The position numbers and the translations under genes are program-made. Below the pieces are notes generated by a model. That model was given only the letters and a program-made list of their open reading frames with translations. It searched no databases and was not told the origin of the DNA. A DNA stretch of 64,000 nucleotides from Clostridium algoriphilum (lineage in GTDB: Bacteria > Bacillota > Clostridia > Clostridiales > Clostridiaceae): contig NZ_JAIZZK010000001.1 of assembly GCF_020443705.1 (NCBI RefSeq), positions 248,001-312,000 on the forward strand. Reading direction: 5' to 3'. The first letter of the stretch is position 1; the number at the start of each line of letters is the position of its first letter. Positions 36,184-45,606 of the stretch are shown piece by piece.

Positions 36184-37113
36184 TTATTTTTTCTTTTTTT
36201 CAGCCATTACAGCTAGTAAAATAACTATGCCTTTAATAATTGATTGATAAAATGGTGATACATTCATAAGATTTAAGCCATTATTAAGTACACCAATGAT
36301 TAAAGCTCCTATTATTGTTCCTACTACACTACCCTCTCCACCAATTAAGCTGGTGCCACCTAACACTACTGCTGCGATAGCATCTAACTCAAAACCTACT
36401 CCAGCATTTGGGGAAGCTGATCCTATTCTACTTGTAACAATAATTCCACTTAAGGCTGCGGTTGCTCCACAAATAACGTATACAAGTGTTTTGATTTTAT
36501 CTGTATTAATACCTGATAATCTTGCTGAGTCTTCGTTTCCGCCTAGTGCATAAATATATCTACCATATCTGGTTTGACTTAAAACATAAAATGCTATACC
36601 AAATATTATAACCATAAATACAACAGGGATTGGTATTCCTAAAATCATTTTATTGCCTATGCTAGAAAAGCTTTGTCCTAGTCCTGAGATAGGAGTGCCA
36701 TTTGTATATACATAAGTTACTCCTCTAAAGATAATCATTGTAGCTAGTGTAACTATGAAAGCTTGTATTCTCCCCTTTGAAATAAGAATACCATTTATAA
36801 AGCCTATTACAGCACCTATGGCTAAAGCTACAATTATTGCTAAAAATAAGTTACCTGTTGACTTTATTATACTTGCAGCAACAGCTGCACTTACTGCAAG
36901 TATTGATCCTACTGACAAATCAATACCTCCAGTAAGGATAACAAAAGACATTCCTACTGCTATAACGGCATTTACTGAAACTTGAGTAAGTACGTTTTTA
37001 ATGTTAGATATGCTTAAAAATCTAGGAGTAATAAATGATATAACAATACATAATACCAATAAACCTACTAAAGATTTATACTTTACAATCATATTTCTTA
37101 AATTAACTTTCAC
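36184..37113 (-). CDS. rbsC: Ribose ABC transporter permease
   Basis: A polytopic protein of about 310 residues with the RbsC signatures GMSFVILTGGIDLSVGSILA and GGNEDSARLSGIN. I prefer the GTG start at 37113 (KVNLRNMIVKYKS), because AAAGGAGAT lies six bases upstream; an in-frame upstream start at 37146 lies within the intergenic sequence. It forms the membrane channel with RbsA and RbsB. Confidence 0.95.
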   Translation of the reverse strand: MKVNLRNMIVKYKSLVGLLVLCIVISFITPRFLSISNIKNVLTQVSVNAVIAVGMSFVILTGGIDLSVGSILAVSAAVAASIIKSTGNLFLAIIVALAIGAVIGFINGILISKGRIQAFIVTLATMIIFRGVTYVYTNGTPISGLGQSFSSIGNKMILGIPIPVVFMVIIFGIAFYVLSQTRYGRYIYALGGNEDSARLSGINTDKIKTLVYVICGATAALSGIIVTSRIGSASPNAGVGFELDAIAAVVLGGTSLIGGEGSVVGTIIGALIIGVLNNGLNLMNVSPFYQSIIKGIVILLAVMAEKKKK

Positions 37114-37154
37114 AATATAATCTCCTTTCTTAGTGAACATTATCAACTAAAGTC

Positions 37155-38660
37155 TCAATTATCTAACCCCATAGCATACTTCATTATAGCTTCTTGAGAA
37201 GCTTCTTCCCTGGAAAGCTCACCAGATATTTCTCCTTCATGCATTATTAAAATTCTGTCACAAATGCCGAGTACTTCAGGCATATCAGAGGATATCATAA
37301 TAATTGATTTACCCATAGACTTTAATTCATTTAAAACTTCATAGATTTCCTTTTTAGCTCCTACGTCTATTCCTCTAGTTGGTTCGTCTATAATTAATAC
37401 TTTTGGTGCAAGCATGAGCCATTTAGCTAATATAACCTTTTGCTGATTTCCTCCACTTAAATATTTTATTAACTGATTTGAACTTGGGGTCTTAATAGAA
37501 AGTTTTTTTATATATTCTTGTATTGACTTATTTTCTTCTGCTTTATTAATGCGTTTAGCTCTATTTTCATATTTTTTAAGGTTAGCTAAGGTCATATTGG
37601 TTCCTACTGACATACCAAGAATGAGCCCTTCTTTTTTTCTGTCCTCAGAAAGATAGCAGATTCCTTTCTCAATGGAGTCTTTAGGAGAGTGAATATTGAC
37701 TTCTTCGCCATCAATAAGTATTCTACCAGAAGATTTTTTGTATTCTCCAAATATAGTCTTTGCCATCTCAGTCCGCCCTGAACCCATGAGACCTGATATA
37801 CCTAATATTTCGCCACTATTTGCTTCAAAACTAACATTGCAAACCTTTTCATTAAAGCTTAAATTTTCAACTTTAAGAAGGGCTTTTCCTTTCGGTGATT
37901 TTCTGTAAGGAAATTGTTCCTCTAATTTTCTCCCAACCATCATTGAAATTAAATCATCTTTTGTAATGTCTTTTGTTTTAACTTCACCAATATGCTTACC
38001 GTCTCTTAAAACTGTTATTCTGTCACATATTTTAAATATTTCGTCCATTCTATGGGAGATGTATACAATGCTCATATTTTCATTTTTAAGCTTGTTTATA
38101 ACTTTAAAAAGATTATCTGTTTCAACATCAGTTAATGCAGTTGTAGGCTCATCCATTATTATTATTTTAGAATATTTAGAGAGCGCTTTTGCAATTTCTA
38201 TTAGTTGTCTTTCTCCTACATTCAAATTTTTAACCAAGGTGTTTACATCAATATTAAAATTAATGCTTTTAAGTAAAGTCTCCGATTTCTCTCTTAGCAC
38301 TTTCTTATTTATTCTTCTTGTTATTCCACTGAATACTTCATTACCTAAGAATATATTTTCCCATATACTTAAATTAGGGAGAAGACTTAGTTCTTGATGA
38401 ATAATTGCTATCCCTAATTTTTCAGCTTCTTTTATGTTTTTTATATCTACTTCAGAACCTTGGATAATAATGCTCCCTGTATCCTTAGTATATACTCCAC
38501 TTAGTATTTTCATTAAAGTAGATTTCCCAGCTCCATTCTCTCCTAGAAGGGCTAGAACTTCTCCACTATAAGCTTCTATCCTAACATCTACGAGAGCCTT
38601 TACACCTGGAAAGGATTTTGAAACATTTTTCATCTGAAGTAGAGGCGTTATATTAGTCAT
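37155..38660 (-). CDS. rbsA: Ribose ABC transporter ATPase (two ATPase domains)
   Basis: A 501-residue tandem ABC ATPase. The first domain has [12 protein letters not shown] and [10 protein letters not shown]; the second has [12 protein letters not shown] (degenerate Walker A usual for RbsA), [10 protein letters not shown] and [19 protein letters not shown] precedes the ATG. It sits between rbsD and rbsC in the usual order. Confidence 0.95.
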   Translation of the reverse strand: MTNITPLLQMKNVSKSFPGVKALVDVRIEAYSGEVLALLGENGAGKSTLMKILSGVYTKDTGSIIIQGSEVDIKNIKEAEKLGIAIIHQELSLLPNLSIWENIFLGNEVFSGITRRINKKVLREKSETLLKSINFNIDVNTLVKNLNVGERQLIEIAKALSKYSKIIIMDEPTTALTDVETDNLFKVINKLKNENMSIVYISHRMDEIFKICDRITVLRDGKHIGEVKTKDITKDDLISMMVGRKLEEQFPYRKSPKGKALLKVENLSFNEKVCNVSFEANSGEILGISGLMGSGRTEMAKTIFGEYKKSSGRILIDGEEVNIHSPKDSIEKGICYLSEDRKKEGLILGMSVGTNMTLANLKKYENRAKRINKAEENKSIQEYIKKLSIKTPSSNQLIKYLSGGNQQKVILAKWLMLAPKVLIIDEPTRGIDVGAKKEIYEVLNELKSMGKSIIMISSDMPEVLGICDRILIMHEGEISGELSREEASQEAIMKYAMGLDN

Positions 38661-38698
38661 TAAATCTCCTCCTCAAAATTACTTATATCTTGTTATAT

Positions 38699-39094
38699 TT
38701 AGAATACAACTCCTGATTTTAGTATTATATTTGCATAGGGAGTTTGTTCACCAGTTCTTACTACAGCTTTACATTGTTTTAACTCAGCTTTCAGCTTCTC
38801 ATGCGTTGTAAATGTGATTTTTACATCACCAATTGCTTTTTTTACATCATTAAATATGTTAGGACTTAATTCAAATGTCTCCTTAGCCACTATTACTTCT
38901 TCTACTTGAAGCTCTGTTAATACGGCATTTAGAGTTTCAATAAACCCGGGTATATTTTTAATTAATGCAATATCTATTCTTTTAATGTCGTCTGGTATTG
39001 GAAGACCACAGTCCCCTATTGCTAAGGTATCTTTGTGTCCCATTTTAGAGATTACTTCAGATATTTGTGAATTTAGTAATGCAGTTTTTTTCAT
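38699..39094 (-). CDS. rbsD: D-ribose pyranase
   Basis: A 131-residue protein with family motifs [20 protein letters not shown] (including the catalytic His) and the C-terminal [15 protein letters not shown]. It interconverts pyranose and furanose forms of ribose so that RbsK can act. AAGGAGG precedes the ATG. Confidence 0.95.
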   Translation of the reverse strand: MKKTALLNSQISEVISKMGHKDTLAIGDCGLPIPDDIKRIDIALIKNIPGFIETLNAVLTELQVEEVIVAKETFELSPNIFNDVKKAIGDVKITFTTHEKLKAELKQCKAVVRTGEQTPYANIILKSGVVF

Positions 39095-39137
39095 GATTTT
39101 CCTCCTTACATTCCATCTTGCATACCTTTATTGAGAT

Positions 39138-40076
39138 TTAGTAACTGATATCTTCCCCATAAATATCCAAAACCTCTTGCATAGTAGGTATTGATGGTTG
39201 TGCCCCCGATTTTTGAACTACTATAGAGGATACTTTATTAGCAAAAACTATAGCTTTTTTAAGATTCTCAAAGTTCAATTCTTTTGAACGTAATATACTT
39301 GCTAAGGCTCCAATAAAACTATCTCCTGCAGCAGTTGTGTCAATAGCGTTAACCTTAATTGCAGGAATTATTTCTGCCCTATCTTTATATATTAATGCTG
39401 CACCCTTTGAACCTAGTGTTATTATCACGAATCTTGCTCCCATACTTATGAGACATTCAGCTGATTTTTTAGCACTTTCTAAATCTTCAACTAAAACTCC
39501 AGTAATATCATAGGCTTCTGTTTCGTTAGGAATTATTATATCTGTATATTTAAATGCGTTTTGATTTGATTTATTTGCTGGAGCTGGGTTTAGGATTGTT
39601 ATAATTCCCTGGGACTTTGCAAATTTAAAAGCCTCAGTTGTAATTTCAATAGGTGTTTCATATTGTGCTATAATTACGTCGCAATCCTTTACTATTGAAT
39701 AGCTTTTTTTTATCTCATTTATAGTAATCGTCATATTAGCACCAGCTACTACCACTATTGAATTATTACCTTCATTGTTAACATTTATTATTGCTGTACC
39801 TGTTGTTTCCTTCTTATCTTTAAAAACATAATCTGTGTTTATGCCATCAGATTCGAGCTTCCTAATCAAAAAATCACCATTGCTGTCTAACCCAACCTTA
39901 CCTATCATGTAGACATCGGATCCCATTCGTTTAGACGCAACAGCCTGATTTGCCCCTTTTCCTCCAGGAACATTGGTTATACTTTTTGCAAAGATTGTTT
40001 CACCAATTTTAGCCATATTTTCTACTTTTAATACTAGATCCATGTTTAAACTTCCTAGTACACAAATTTTACTCAT
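39138..40076 (-). CDS. rbsK: Ribokinase
   Basis: A 312-residue PfkB-family kinase. The GGKGANQAVA motif binds ribose, and NAIDTTAAGDSFIGAL contains the catalytic Asp and the anion hole (one Thr replaces the more usual Gly in DTTAAGD, a common variant). It phosphorylates ribose to ribose-5-phosphate. I chose ATG 40076 (MSKICVLG) because GAGGTG is placed six bases before it; an upstream GTG lies within that box. First gene of the operon. Confidence 0.95.
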   Translation of the reverse strand: MSKICVLGSLNMDLVLKVENMAKIGETIFAKSITNVPGGKGANQAVASKRMGSDVYMIGKVGLDSNGDFLIRKLESDGINTDYVFKDKKETTGTAIINVNNEGNNSIVVVAGANMTITINEIKKSYSIVKDCDVIIAQYETPIEITTEAFKFAKSQGIITILNPAPANKSNQNAFKYTDIIIPNETEAYDITGVLVEDLESAKKSAECLISMGARFVIITLGSKGAALIYKDRAEIIPAIKVNAIDTTAAGDSFIGALASILRSKELNFENLKKAIVFANKVSSIVVQKSGAQPSIPTMQEVLDIYGEDISY

Positions 40077-40094
40077 ACATATCACCTCTTCGTT

Positions 40095-40121
40095 ACTTAA
40101 CCGATTAAGTTAACCGGTTAA
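40095..40121. promoter_or_regulatory. Two abutting LacI-type operators of the rbs operon
   Basis: ACTTAACCGATTAAGT (40095-40110, near-palindrome) and TTAACCGGTTAA (40110-40121, perfect palindrome) share one base and lie just downstream of the -10 box. The central CG and symmetry fit a LacI-family repressor such as RbsR. Confidence 0.75.
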
Positions 40122-40125
40122 ACTT

Positions 40126-40154
40126 ATTGTATACGTTTAGATATTCTTTGTCAA
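40126..40154 (-). promoter_or_regulatory. SigmaA promoter of the rbs operon
   Basis: On the minus strand, TTGACA (40149-40154) and TACAAT (40126-40131) are separated by exactly 17 bases. Confidence 0.85.
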
Positions 40155-40309
40155 TTAACTATTTTAAAATATTAAAGATATTTAATATTTTATTATAACA
40201 AGAGTAAAATTAAGTCTTAAGTTAGTTATATTTATAGTTGTGTATAGTAAATTGCATTGACTATAGCTATAATGAAATTATTATAATAAATATATTGGGG
40301 AGATGACAA

Positions 40310-40591
40310 ATGAATATTAAATTTAATAAAGAAGCGTTTGAAGAATTAAAAGCATTAATTAAAACTAAAGAAAATTCAGTTATAAGATTAGAAGTTTTAG
40401 CCGTCGGTTGTGGTGAGCCTGCATTAGCACTTTGTTTAGATAAACAAAGAGATGATGATTTTTTAGTAGAAGTTGATGGTATCTCTTTTGTCACAGAGGA
40501 AAAATTTAAAATTCATTTCGAAAATACTGAAATATTGTATAATCTTGAAGCATTTAATGGAGGGTTTTATGTCCATAGGTTACATATTTAA
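40310..40591 (+). CDS. HesB/IscA-like protein
   Basis: A 93-residue protein of the HesB-like/IscA-related fold. VGCGEPALALCLD occupies the position of the beta-hairpin around the first conserved Cys of the family, and ENTEILYNLEAFNGGFYVHR the C-terminus. The C-terminal Cys-x-Cys used for Fe-S cluster assembly in true IscA proteins is absent, so it belongs to the divergent clostridial subgroup of unknown function. GGGGAGATG precedes the ATG. Confidence 0.7.
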   Translation: MNIKFNKEAFEELKALIKTKENSVIRLEVLAVGCGEPALALCLDKQRDDDFLVEVDGISFVTEEKFKIHFENTEILYNLEAFNGGFYVHRLHI

Positions 40592-40610
40592 TATCTAATT
40601 TACGAAAATA

Positions 40611-40640
40611 AAAGTAAGACCATACTTTTGGTCTTACTTT
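40611..40640. terminator. Bidirectional terminator
   Basis: AAAGTAAGACCA and TGGTCTTACTTT, 12-bp stem with flanking A/T tracts, between convergent genes. Confidence 0.85.
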
Positions 40641-40669
40641 TATACTTATCGACTTAGTTTAATATATAT

Positions 40670-41330
40670 TTAATCTACATCCCTACAGTTCCATTCACTA
40701 AAGAAATGTTTCAAATACTCCTGCATAAACTCGTGTCTCTCTTTTGCAATAGAGTAACCTGATTCAGTATTCATTAAATCTTTTAGCAATAAAAGTTTTT
40801 CATAAAAATGATTAACAGTTGTACCTATATTTTTTTTTATATTGATTAAAATCCATGTACTTTTGTGGTTTAATATTAGGATTATATAGTGCTCTCTCCT
40901 TATAGCCACCATAAGCGAAAGCTCTAGCTATCCCTATGGCTCCTATTGCATCTAATCTATCTGCATCTTGAACAACCTTACCTTCTATGGTCTCCTGCTT
41001 AGCATTCGTTGTACCACCTTTAAATGACATAGTCCCTATTATATTTGTAATTTTATTAATAGTGGAACTATCCACCCCGAGGCTCCCTAACCATTCTCTT
41101 GAAAGTTTAAGTCCAATTTCACTACTACCTCCGTTAAATTTCCAATCTGCAATATCATGCAGTAAGGCAGTTAATTCAACTATGAACATATTAGCATTTT
41201 CTTTTTCACCTATAAAAATAGAAGTTTTGTAAACTCTTAATATATGCCACCAATCATGACCTGTTCCTTCTCCATCTAGTTTGTCTTTTACATATTCCTT
41301 TGTTTTATTTATAATTTGATTATTATCCAT
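40670..41330 (-). pseudogene. HD-domain phosphohydrolase, split at a poly-A tract
   Basis: The first part (41330 to about 40838) carries an HD-domain metal site: GHDWWHILRVYK, ALLHDIADWK and [16 protein letters not shown]. At a run of nine A's (T's at 40830-40838) the frame ends as YKKKYRYNC. The next frame continues with [20 protein letters not shown] and [18 protein letters not shown], the expected C-terminus of this family (about 215 residues). One base too many or too few in the homopolymer explains the break. It may be a true frameshift, polymerase slippage that restores some product, or a sequencing error. GGAGGG precedes the ATG. Confidence 0.75.
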
Positions 41331-41426
41331 AAAATGCCCTCCAATGTTAAAAATATTAATTAGAACTTAACTTCTCAAAAGTCTATGAATATAATATCAC
41401 GTATTATATTAACTAGTTTATACAAT

Positions 41427-42383
41427 TCAACCCTCATTCTTACCATTAAATACAAACGCTAAAAGTAATAGTATTATGTTAGTTATGGACATTAGCGCAA
41501 AATTCTTTATTGATAGAATGAAAGTTTTACTTTTAACGGGGTTTTGATAAAAAGAATTAATATTTTTACTTATTGGTATTATTGTTAAAATTACTAACAA
41601 AGTAACAAAAGGTGTAATTTTTAATATAACTAAAATTATAATATCTAGGTATGCAATATAATATAATGTTCTAAATAAATTAAAAGAAGTTTTTTTCCCT
41701 AAAAAGTAGGGTAAGGTATATCTATTATTTATTATATCCTCTTTAAGATCACATATGTTATTAGCAAGCATTATGTTTGCTATACAACTAATTGTAGGAA
41801 TAGAAATTAAGAAAATATATAATACTTCCACTAGATTAATACTTATGTTTAAAATATTGTTATTATAGATTATAGAAATTATATTTTTATCAAATATATG
41901 AATGTAGCAAGATAAAAATAAAATTATAAAGCCCATAAATAATCCGGAAAATATTTCACCCAAAGGCATACGCGAAATTGGAATTGGTCCATATGTATAG
42001 AGAATACCTGCTAGGAATGAAATAATACCAATTAAAAGTACAACTAAATTAGTGTTTAAAGTTAATAAAACTCCAAAAAAAATTGCTATTAAAAGCAAAG
42101 TAAAAATTATAGCTATAGCTGTTGATTCCTTAATGCCGTATTTAACAATTCTATTTTTGCTTTTACAATTGTCATTATTTAGCGCTTTCTTGTAATCAAT
42201 ATAATTATTTATCGCTGTAGTTGCCATGTCAAATGCTAATAATGATATGCCCATAATAATAAAATTCTTTACAATAAAGGATTTGTATCTATATAAGGAA
42301 AAGAGAGTTCCAAGTATAAAGGGTATTATGCTGGCCAATTTAGTTTGTATTTCAACGAATTTAAAAAAACTAGTTAAAGACAT
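41427..42383 (-). CDS. UbiA-family prenyltransferase (MenA-like)
   Basis: A 318-residue protein with eight or nine membrane helices. The first Asp-rich site is in TTAINNYIDYKKA, and the second is in the loop before LKEDIINNRYTLPYFLGKKT (NICDLKED). These bind Mg-prenyl diphosphate. The family attaches a polyprenyl chain to an aromatic acceptor, as MenA does with dihydroxynaphthoate. No other menaquinone gene is nearby, so the acceptor is uncertain. AGGAGGG precedes ATG. Confidence 0.8.
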   Translation of the reverse strand: MSLTSFFKFVEIQTKLASIIPFILGTLFSLYRYKSFIVKNFIIMGISLLAFDMATTAINNYIDYKKALNNDNCKSKNRIVKYGIKESTAIAIIFTLLLIAIFFGVLLTLNTNLVVLLIGIISFLAGILYTYGPIPISRMPLGEIFSGLFMGFIILFLSCYIHIFDKNIISIIYNNNILNISINLVEVLYIFLISIPTISCIANIMLANNICDLKEDIINNRYTLPYFLGKKTSFNLFRTLYYIAYLDIIILVILKITPFVTLLVILTIIPISKNINSFYQNPVKSKTFILSIKNFALMSITNIILLLLAFVFNGKNEG

Positions 42384-42452
42384 TTGAACCCTCCTAATAA
42401 TTATATTTCTGTTATTTTATTTTGACTTTGAATATAATTCATGGTAACATAA

Positions 42453-42483
42453 TTGTAAACTTATAAATAAATAAAGTTTACAA
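42453..42483. promoter_or_regulatory. BirA-type biotin operator
   Basis: TTGTAAAC, 15 bases, GTTTACAA; the symmetry extends to 14-bp arms (42449-42462 and 42474-42487). It lies 75 bases upstream of bioY. This matches the Firmicute BirA operator form (TTGTTAAC-N14/15-GTTAACAA), so biotin should repress bioY. Confidence 0.75.
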
Positions 42484-42557
42484 TTATATATATATTACAT
42501 GCATTAGGTTATAAAACAGTGAAATGCAATTTTCTATATACTAGGGAGGTGTTAATT

Positions 42558-43106
42558 TTGAAATTATCTACACGGGATCTAATAATTACAGCATTATTTA
42601 CAGCACTAACAGCAGTAGGTGGAATTATTTCTATACCACTCGGACCAGTACCTATAACGCTGCAATCCTTATTTGTCATTTTGTCTGGACTTATCTTAGG
42701 AGCCAAACTTGGTGCTTTATCTCAAATTACATATGTTATTTTAGGCTTAATAGGATTACCTGTCCTTGCTGGTGGAAGTGGAGGATTGGGCTCAGTAGTA
42801 AGCCCTACTTTTGGATTTTTAATGGGTTATATTGTTGCAGCTTATGTTATTGGAAAACTCACAGAAAAAAACAAGTCACTTTCTAAAATAATATATTCTG
42901 TTATTTTAGGAAGTTTAGGAATCTACGTTATTGGGGTGCCGTACTTTTATTTTATTTTTACAAATTATTTAGGTAAGAGTATAAATTTTTATGCAGCGCT
43001 TAAATTTGCGTGTTTACCATTTATACCAGGCGATGTTATAAAAGCAATAATAGCTATAATTTTAGCTAAAAAATTAATTCCTAGGCTATCAAAATATTTA
43101 AATTAA
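42558..43106 (+). CDS. bioY: Biotin ECF transporter S component
   Basis: A 182-residue membrane protein with six helices and BioY motifs: ALTAVGGIISIPLGPVPITL near the N-terminus, GLPVLAGGSGGLG in the middle and KFACLPFIPGDVIKAI near the end. It binds biotin and couples to the shared ECF energizing module. I chose the TTG start at 42558 because GGGAGGTG precedes it by six bases; the upstream ATG (42519) has no such signal. Upstream BirA-like operator supports biotin control. Confidence 0.9.
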   Translation: MKLSTRDLIITALFTALTAVGGIISIPLGPVPITLQSLFVILSGLILGAKLGALSQITYVILGLIGLPVLAGGSGGLGSVVSPTFGFLMGYIVAAYVIGKLTEKNKSLSKIIYSVILGSLGIYVIGVPYFYFIFTNYLGKSINFYAALKFACLPFIPGDVIKAIIAIILAKKLIPRLSKYLN

Positions 43107-43132
43107 TAGTAATATACATTAGCTCCTATATA

Positions 43133-43471
43133 CTATTCCCAGGTTGTCCATATCTCTGGTACATATCCAACTGTGGCCTGTTTTCCGTTACGTACTATAG
43201 GAGTCTTGAAAAGTTGTGGATTATTTAATAAAATCTCCTCTTTTGTCTCTTCTCCTCTAATCTGATCTAAATTTAATTTTTTATAATCTTTTGCTTTTGT
43301 ATTAATTAAGTTGTTTAATCCTACAGAATTTTTTACACTATGTAGTTCACCTTTACTTAGACCTTTAATAGTTAAATCTATGAACTGATATTTTATGTTT
43401 CTTTCCTTAAAATATCGTTCAGTTTTTTTTGTATCAAAACATTTTTTTGTTCCAAAGAATTGAATATTCAT
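43133..43471 (-). CDS. ArsC/Spx-family thioredoxin-fold protein
   Basis: A 112-residue protein beginning NIQFFGTKKCFDTKKTERYF, with Cys11 as the single redox Cys of the ArsC-like family, and KTPIVRNGKQATVGYVPEIW at the C-terminus, the conserved Pro loop. The second Cys of CxxC Spx proteins is absent (CFDT). These small proteins are annotated as arsenate reductase-like; with no ars genes nearby, arsenate reduction is not established. Confidence 0.8.
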   Translation of the reverse strand: MNIQFFGTKKCFDTKKTERYFKERNIKYQFIDLTIKGLSKGELHSVKNSVGLNNLINTKAKDYKKLNLDQIRGEETKEEILLNNPQLFKTPIVRNGKQATVGYVPEIWTTWE

Positions 43472-43553
43472 CTGATCAAGCGCTCCTTAAAATGAATTAG
43501 TATATCCTTAATGTTACCATCAATTAACGAATTGGTCACTATTTATTAGAAAA

Positions 43554-44924
43554 CTAAAATATTATTATGGCAATTATTACTGTAGCGACAATACCACAGG
43601 TGACAGGAATGATATTTTTTCTAGCTACGTCGAATGGTTCAACCTTACAAATTCCCGCAGCGGCAACTACGCTCCAAGGAATTATAGTTCCTCCACCAAT
43701 CCATATGGTGATAATTTGACCAAATGCTGCAATTTTTACTTTGTCTATGTTAATAGCAGTTGAAAATGTGTTAGCTAATGTGCCAACTAGTGGAAGACCA
43801 GCAAAACCTGAACCGCTGAGGCCAAGAAGAGTGCTAACTGCTGTTTGTATACCTATAACAGAGTATTTATTTAATGGTATATTATTAGAAGCATATACAC
43901 CTATATCACTTAAAATACCTCTAACTCCGTTACCTAATATATCAGTTGCTGTAACATCGCTTCCTAAGAAAAAGAAAGCACCTATAATTATAATTGGTGC
44001 AAATATACTTATACCAAAAGTAAAACCATTTTTAATATATATAGTAACATCTCCTAATGCTGTTTTTATATCAGTATGTATTATAGATGAAATTATCATT
44101 ATTATTGCTGCTGTCCCACCTATTAAAGCTGTAGATTCTGAGCCTATAAATCTCAATTTCTTAATGAATATAATATCTATTATAAATACTAAAGGGGTAG
44201 CTATAGCCATTATCTTTGTTCCTATTAACTGCTTTTGCGTGGATTTTTGTTTTCCATTTATGTTTGAATCAACATTGATTTCGATTGTTTTATCTTTTTT
44301 CATAAGTATAAATGCTGTAGTTATAGTTACAATACTCATTACGCCCCAAAATGGAAGGCATGCTTTAACAATTCCTAACGCATTAGGCAAGTTAGCAGTC
44401 TTAGCAGTTATAGATGGTGCGGCTTGAAGAACAAAATCGCTTGATAAGGCAATTCCATTACCAAATAAACATAAATCTACCGCAGCCCATACAGGAGGTA
44501 ATCCAGATTGTATTGCTGCGGGCACCATTAAAGCACCTATAAAAACAACAGCAGGCGTTGGCCAAACAAACCATGAAGTTAAAGTAACAGTTATACCAAG
44601 AACAAAAAAAGACATGGTTTTATTTATCATTAATTTTTTTATAGGTTTTATAATTAGTTGATCTGCACCTATGTCATTTAATGCACTAGACATTGCATTT
44701 ACTAATGCAATTACTACAACTATTTCAATAAATTCTTTTCCGGATACCACTACTGCCTTATAAATAATTTGCACAGACTTTAAAATATCACCTGTAAAAA
44801 TGTAACCTATTACTCCAATGCCTAAAATACATGGAAGAATTACATCTTTTTTAAATGCAATTATTACAATAATTATTAGAATAATGATGATATATGCATA
44901 ATGAATTACACCTAAATTTACCAT
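43554..44924 (-). CDS. Polytopic permease (ion-transporter superfamily, putative carboxylate transporter)
   Basis: A 456-residue protein with eleven or twelve hydrophobic segments. Visible motifs include SWFVWPTPAVVFIGALMVPA, GNGIALSSDFVLQAAPS and GLSGSGFAGLPLVGTLANTF, the kind of helical-hairpin segments seen in CitMHS/GntP/DASS-type transporters. The likely substrate is an organic anion. GGAGGAG precedes ATG 44924 at nine bases. The gene is alone and its regulation is not evident. Confidence 0.65.
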   Translation of the reverse strand: MVNLGVIHYAYIIIILIIIVIIAFKKDVILPCILGIGVIGYIFTGDILKSVQIIYKAVVVSGKEFIEIVVVIALVNAMSSALNDIGADQLIIKPIKKLMINKTMSFFVLGITVTLTSWFVWPTPAVVFIGALMVPAAIQSGLPPVWAAVDLCLFGNGIALSSDFVLQAAPSITAKTANLPNALGIVKACLPFWGVMSIVTITTAFILMKKDKTIEINVDSNINGKQKSTQKQLIGTKIMAIATPLVFIIDIIFIKKLRFIGSESTALIGGTAAIIMIISSIIHTDIKTALGDVTIYIKNGFTFGISIFAPIIIIGAFFFLGSDVTATDILGNGVRGILSDIGVYASNNIPLNKYSVIGIQTAVSTLLGLSGSGFAGLPLVGTLANTFSTAINIDKVKIAAFGQIITIWIGGGTIIPWSVVAAAGICKVEPFDVARKNIIPVTCGIVATVIIAIIIF

Positions 44925-45139
44925 GTATTTTTACTCCTCCCATGTATTAATCTTAGTACATATAACTATTTTTGTATTAAATGAATTATATATTTTCTAA
45001 ACTATAGCCTTATAACAAGTTATTTAAATAATACATTGAATTGAGTATATGCAATATTCAAAGGAAATAATCAACTTTTACTCTTTTAAAAAATCACTAA
45101 AATGGAATTCATTATACAACAAAGAGACAAAAAAATATA

Positions 45140-45170
45140 AACCAGCCTATTGACTGGTTAATTTTTTTTA
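45140..45170 (+). terminator. Weak hairpin with T-tract
   Basis: AACCAG and CTGGTT followed by AATTTTTTTT. No gene ends just upstream on the plus strand; the 349-base gap 44925-45273 otherwise shows only promoter-like AT-rich sequence. Confidence 0.4.
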
Positions 45171-45273
45171 TATTTCATGACTTTAACTAGCATTTATGAT
45201 AGAATTATGACTAATAAAAAATATTAGAACAAATTATGTCATGTAAATTAAGAAGATATGTAAGGAGGCAAAG

Positions 45274-45558
45274 ATGCTACAAATTTGGGGTAAATTAATT
45301 AAAGACAATAGAATAATTAGCGATGAAGTATCAATGTCCGAAATGAAAGATAGTTACCAGGAAAACTTAAAAATGTGTATAACAGAGTTATGTTATAAAT
45401 TTGATATTGCAACACCCTACTGGTTAAAATCTAATATTAATGAGTATAATAAAAGACGTAAAACTAATTTTGATGAAAACAATTTTATAGAAGAAATTTA
45501 TTTTGATAAATTTATGATAGAAGAATTAAAAGAAGAACTAAAATCGAACAAAAAATAG
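45274..45558 (+). CDS. Conserved hypothetical protein, 94 residues
   Basis: AAGGAGG precedes the ATG. The product (MLQIWGKLIKDNRIISDEVS ...) contains ITELCYKFDIATPYWLKSNI and a charged C-terminus, and looks like a small conserved clostridial protein of unknown function. A terminator overlaps its last codons. Confidence 0.65.
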   Translation: MLQIWGKLIKDNRIISDEVSMSEMKDSYQENLKMCITELCYKFDIATPYWLKSNINEYNKRRKTNFDENNFIEEIYFDKFMIEELKEELKSNKK

Positions 45559-45578
45559 TGCATATAAGCACTATTTTT
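45551..45578. terminator. Bidirectional terminator
   Basis: AAAAATAGTGC and GCACTATTTTT form an 11-bp stem between convergent genes. Confidence 0.8.
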
Positions 45579-45606
45579 TGTTTGATTTCAAGGGAAATTT
45601 TTACTA

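Noticed and set aside
43741-44427. 228-codon plus-strand frame opposite the permease gene
   Set aside because: Shadow frame; the minus-strand membrane protein has coherent helices and a start signal.
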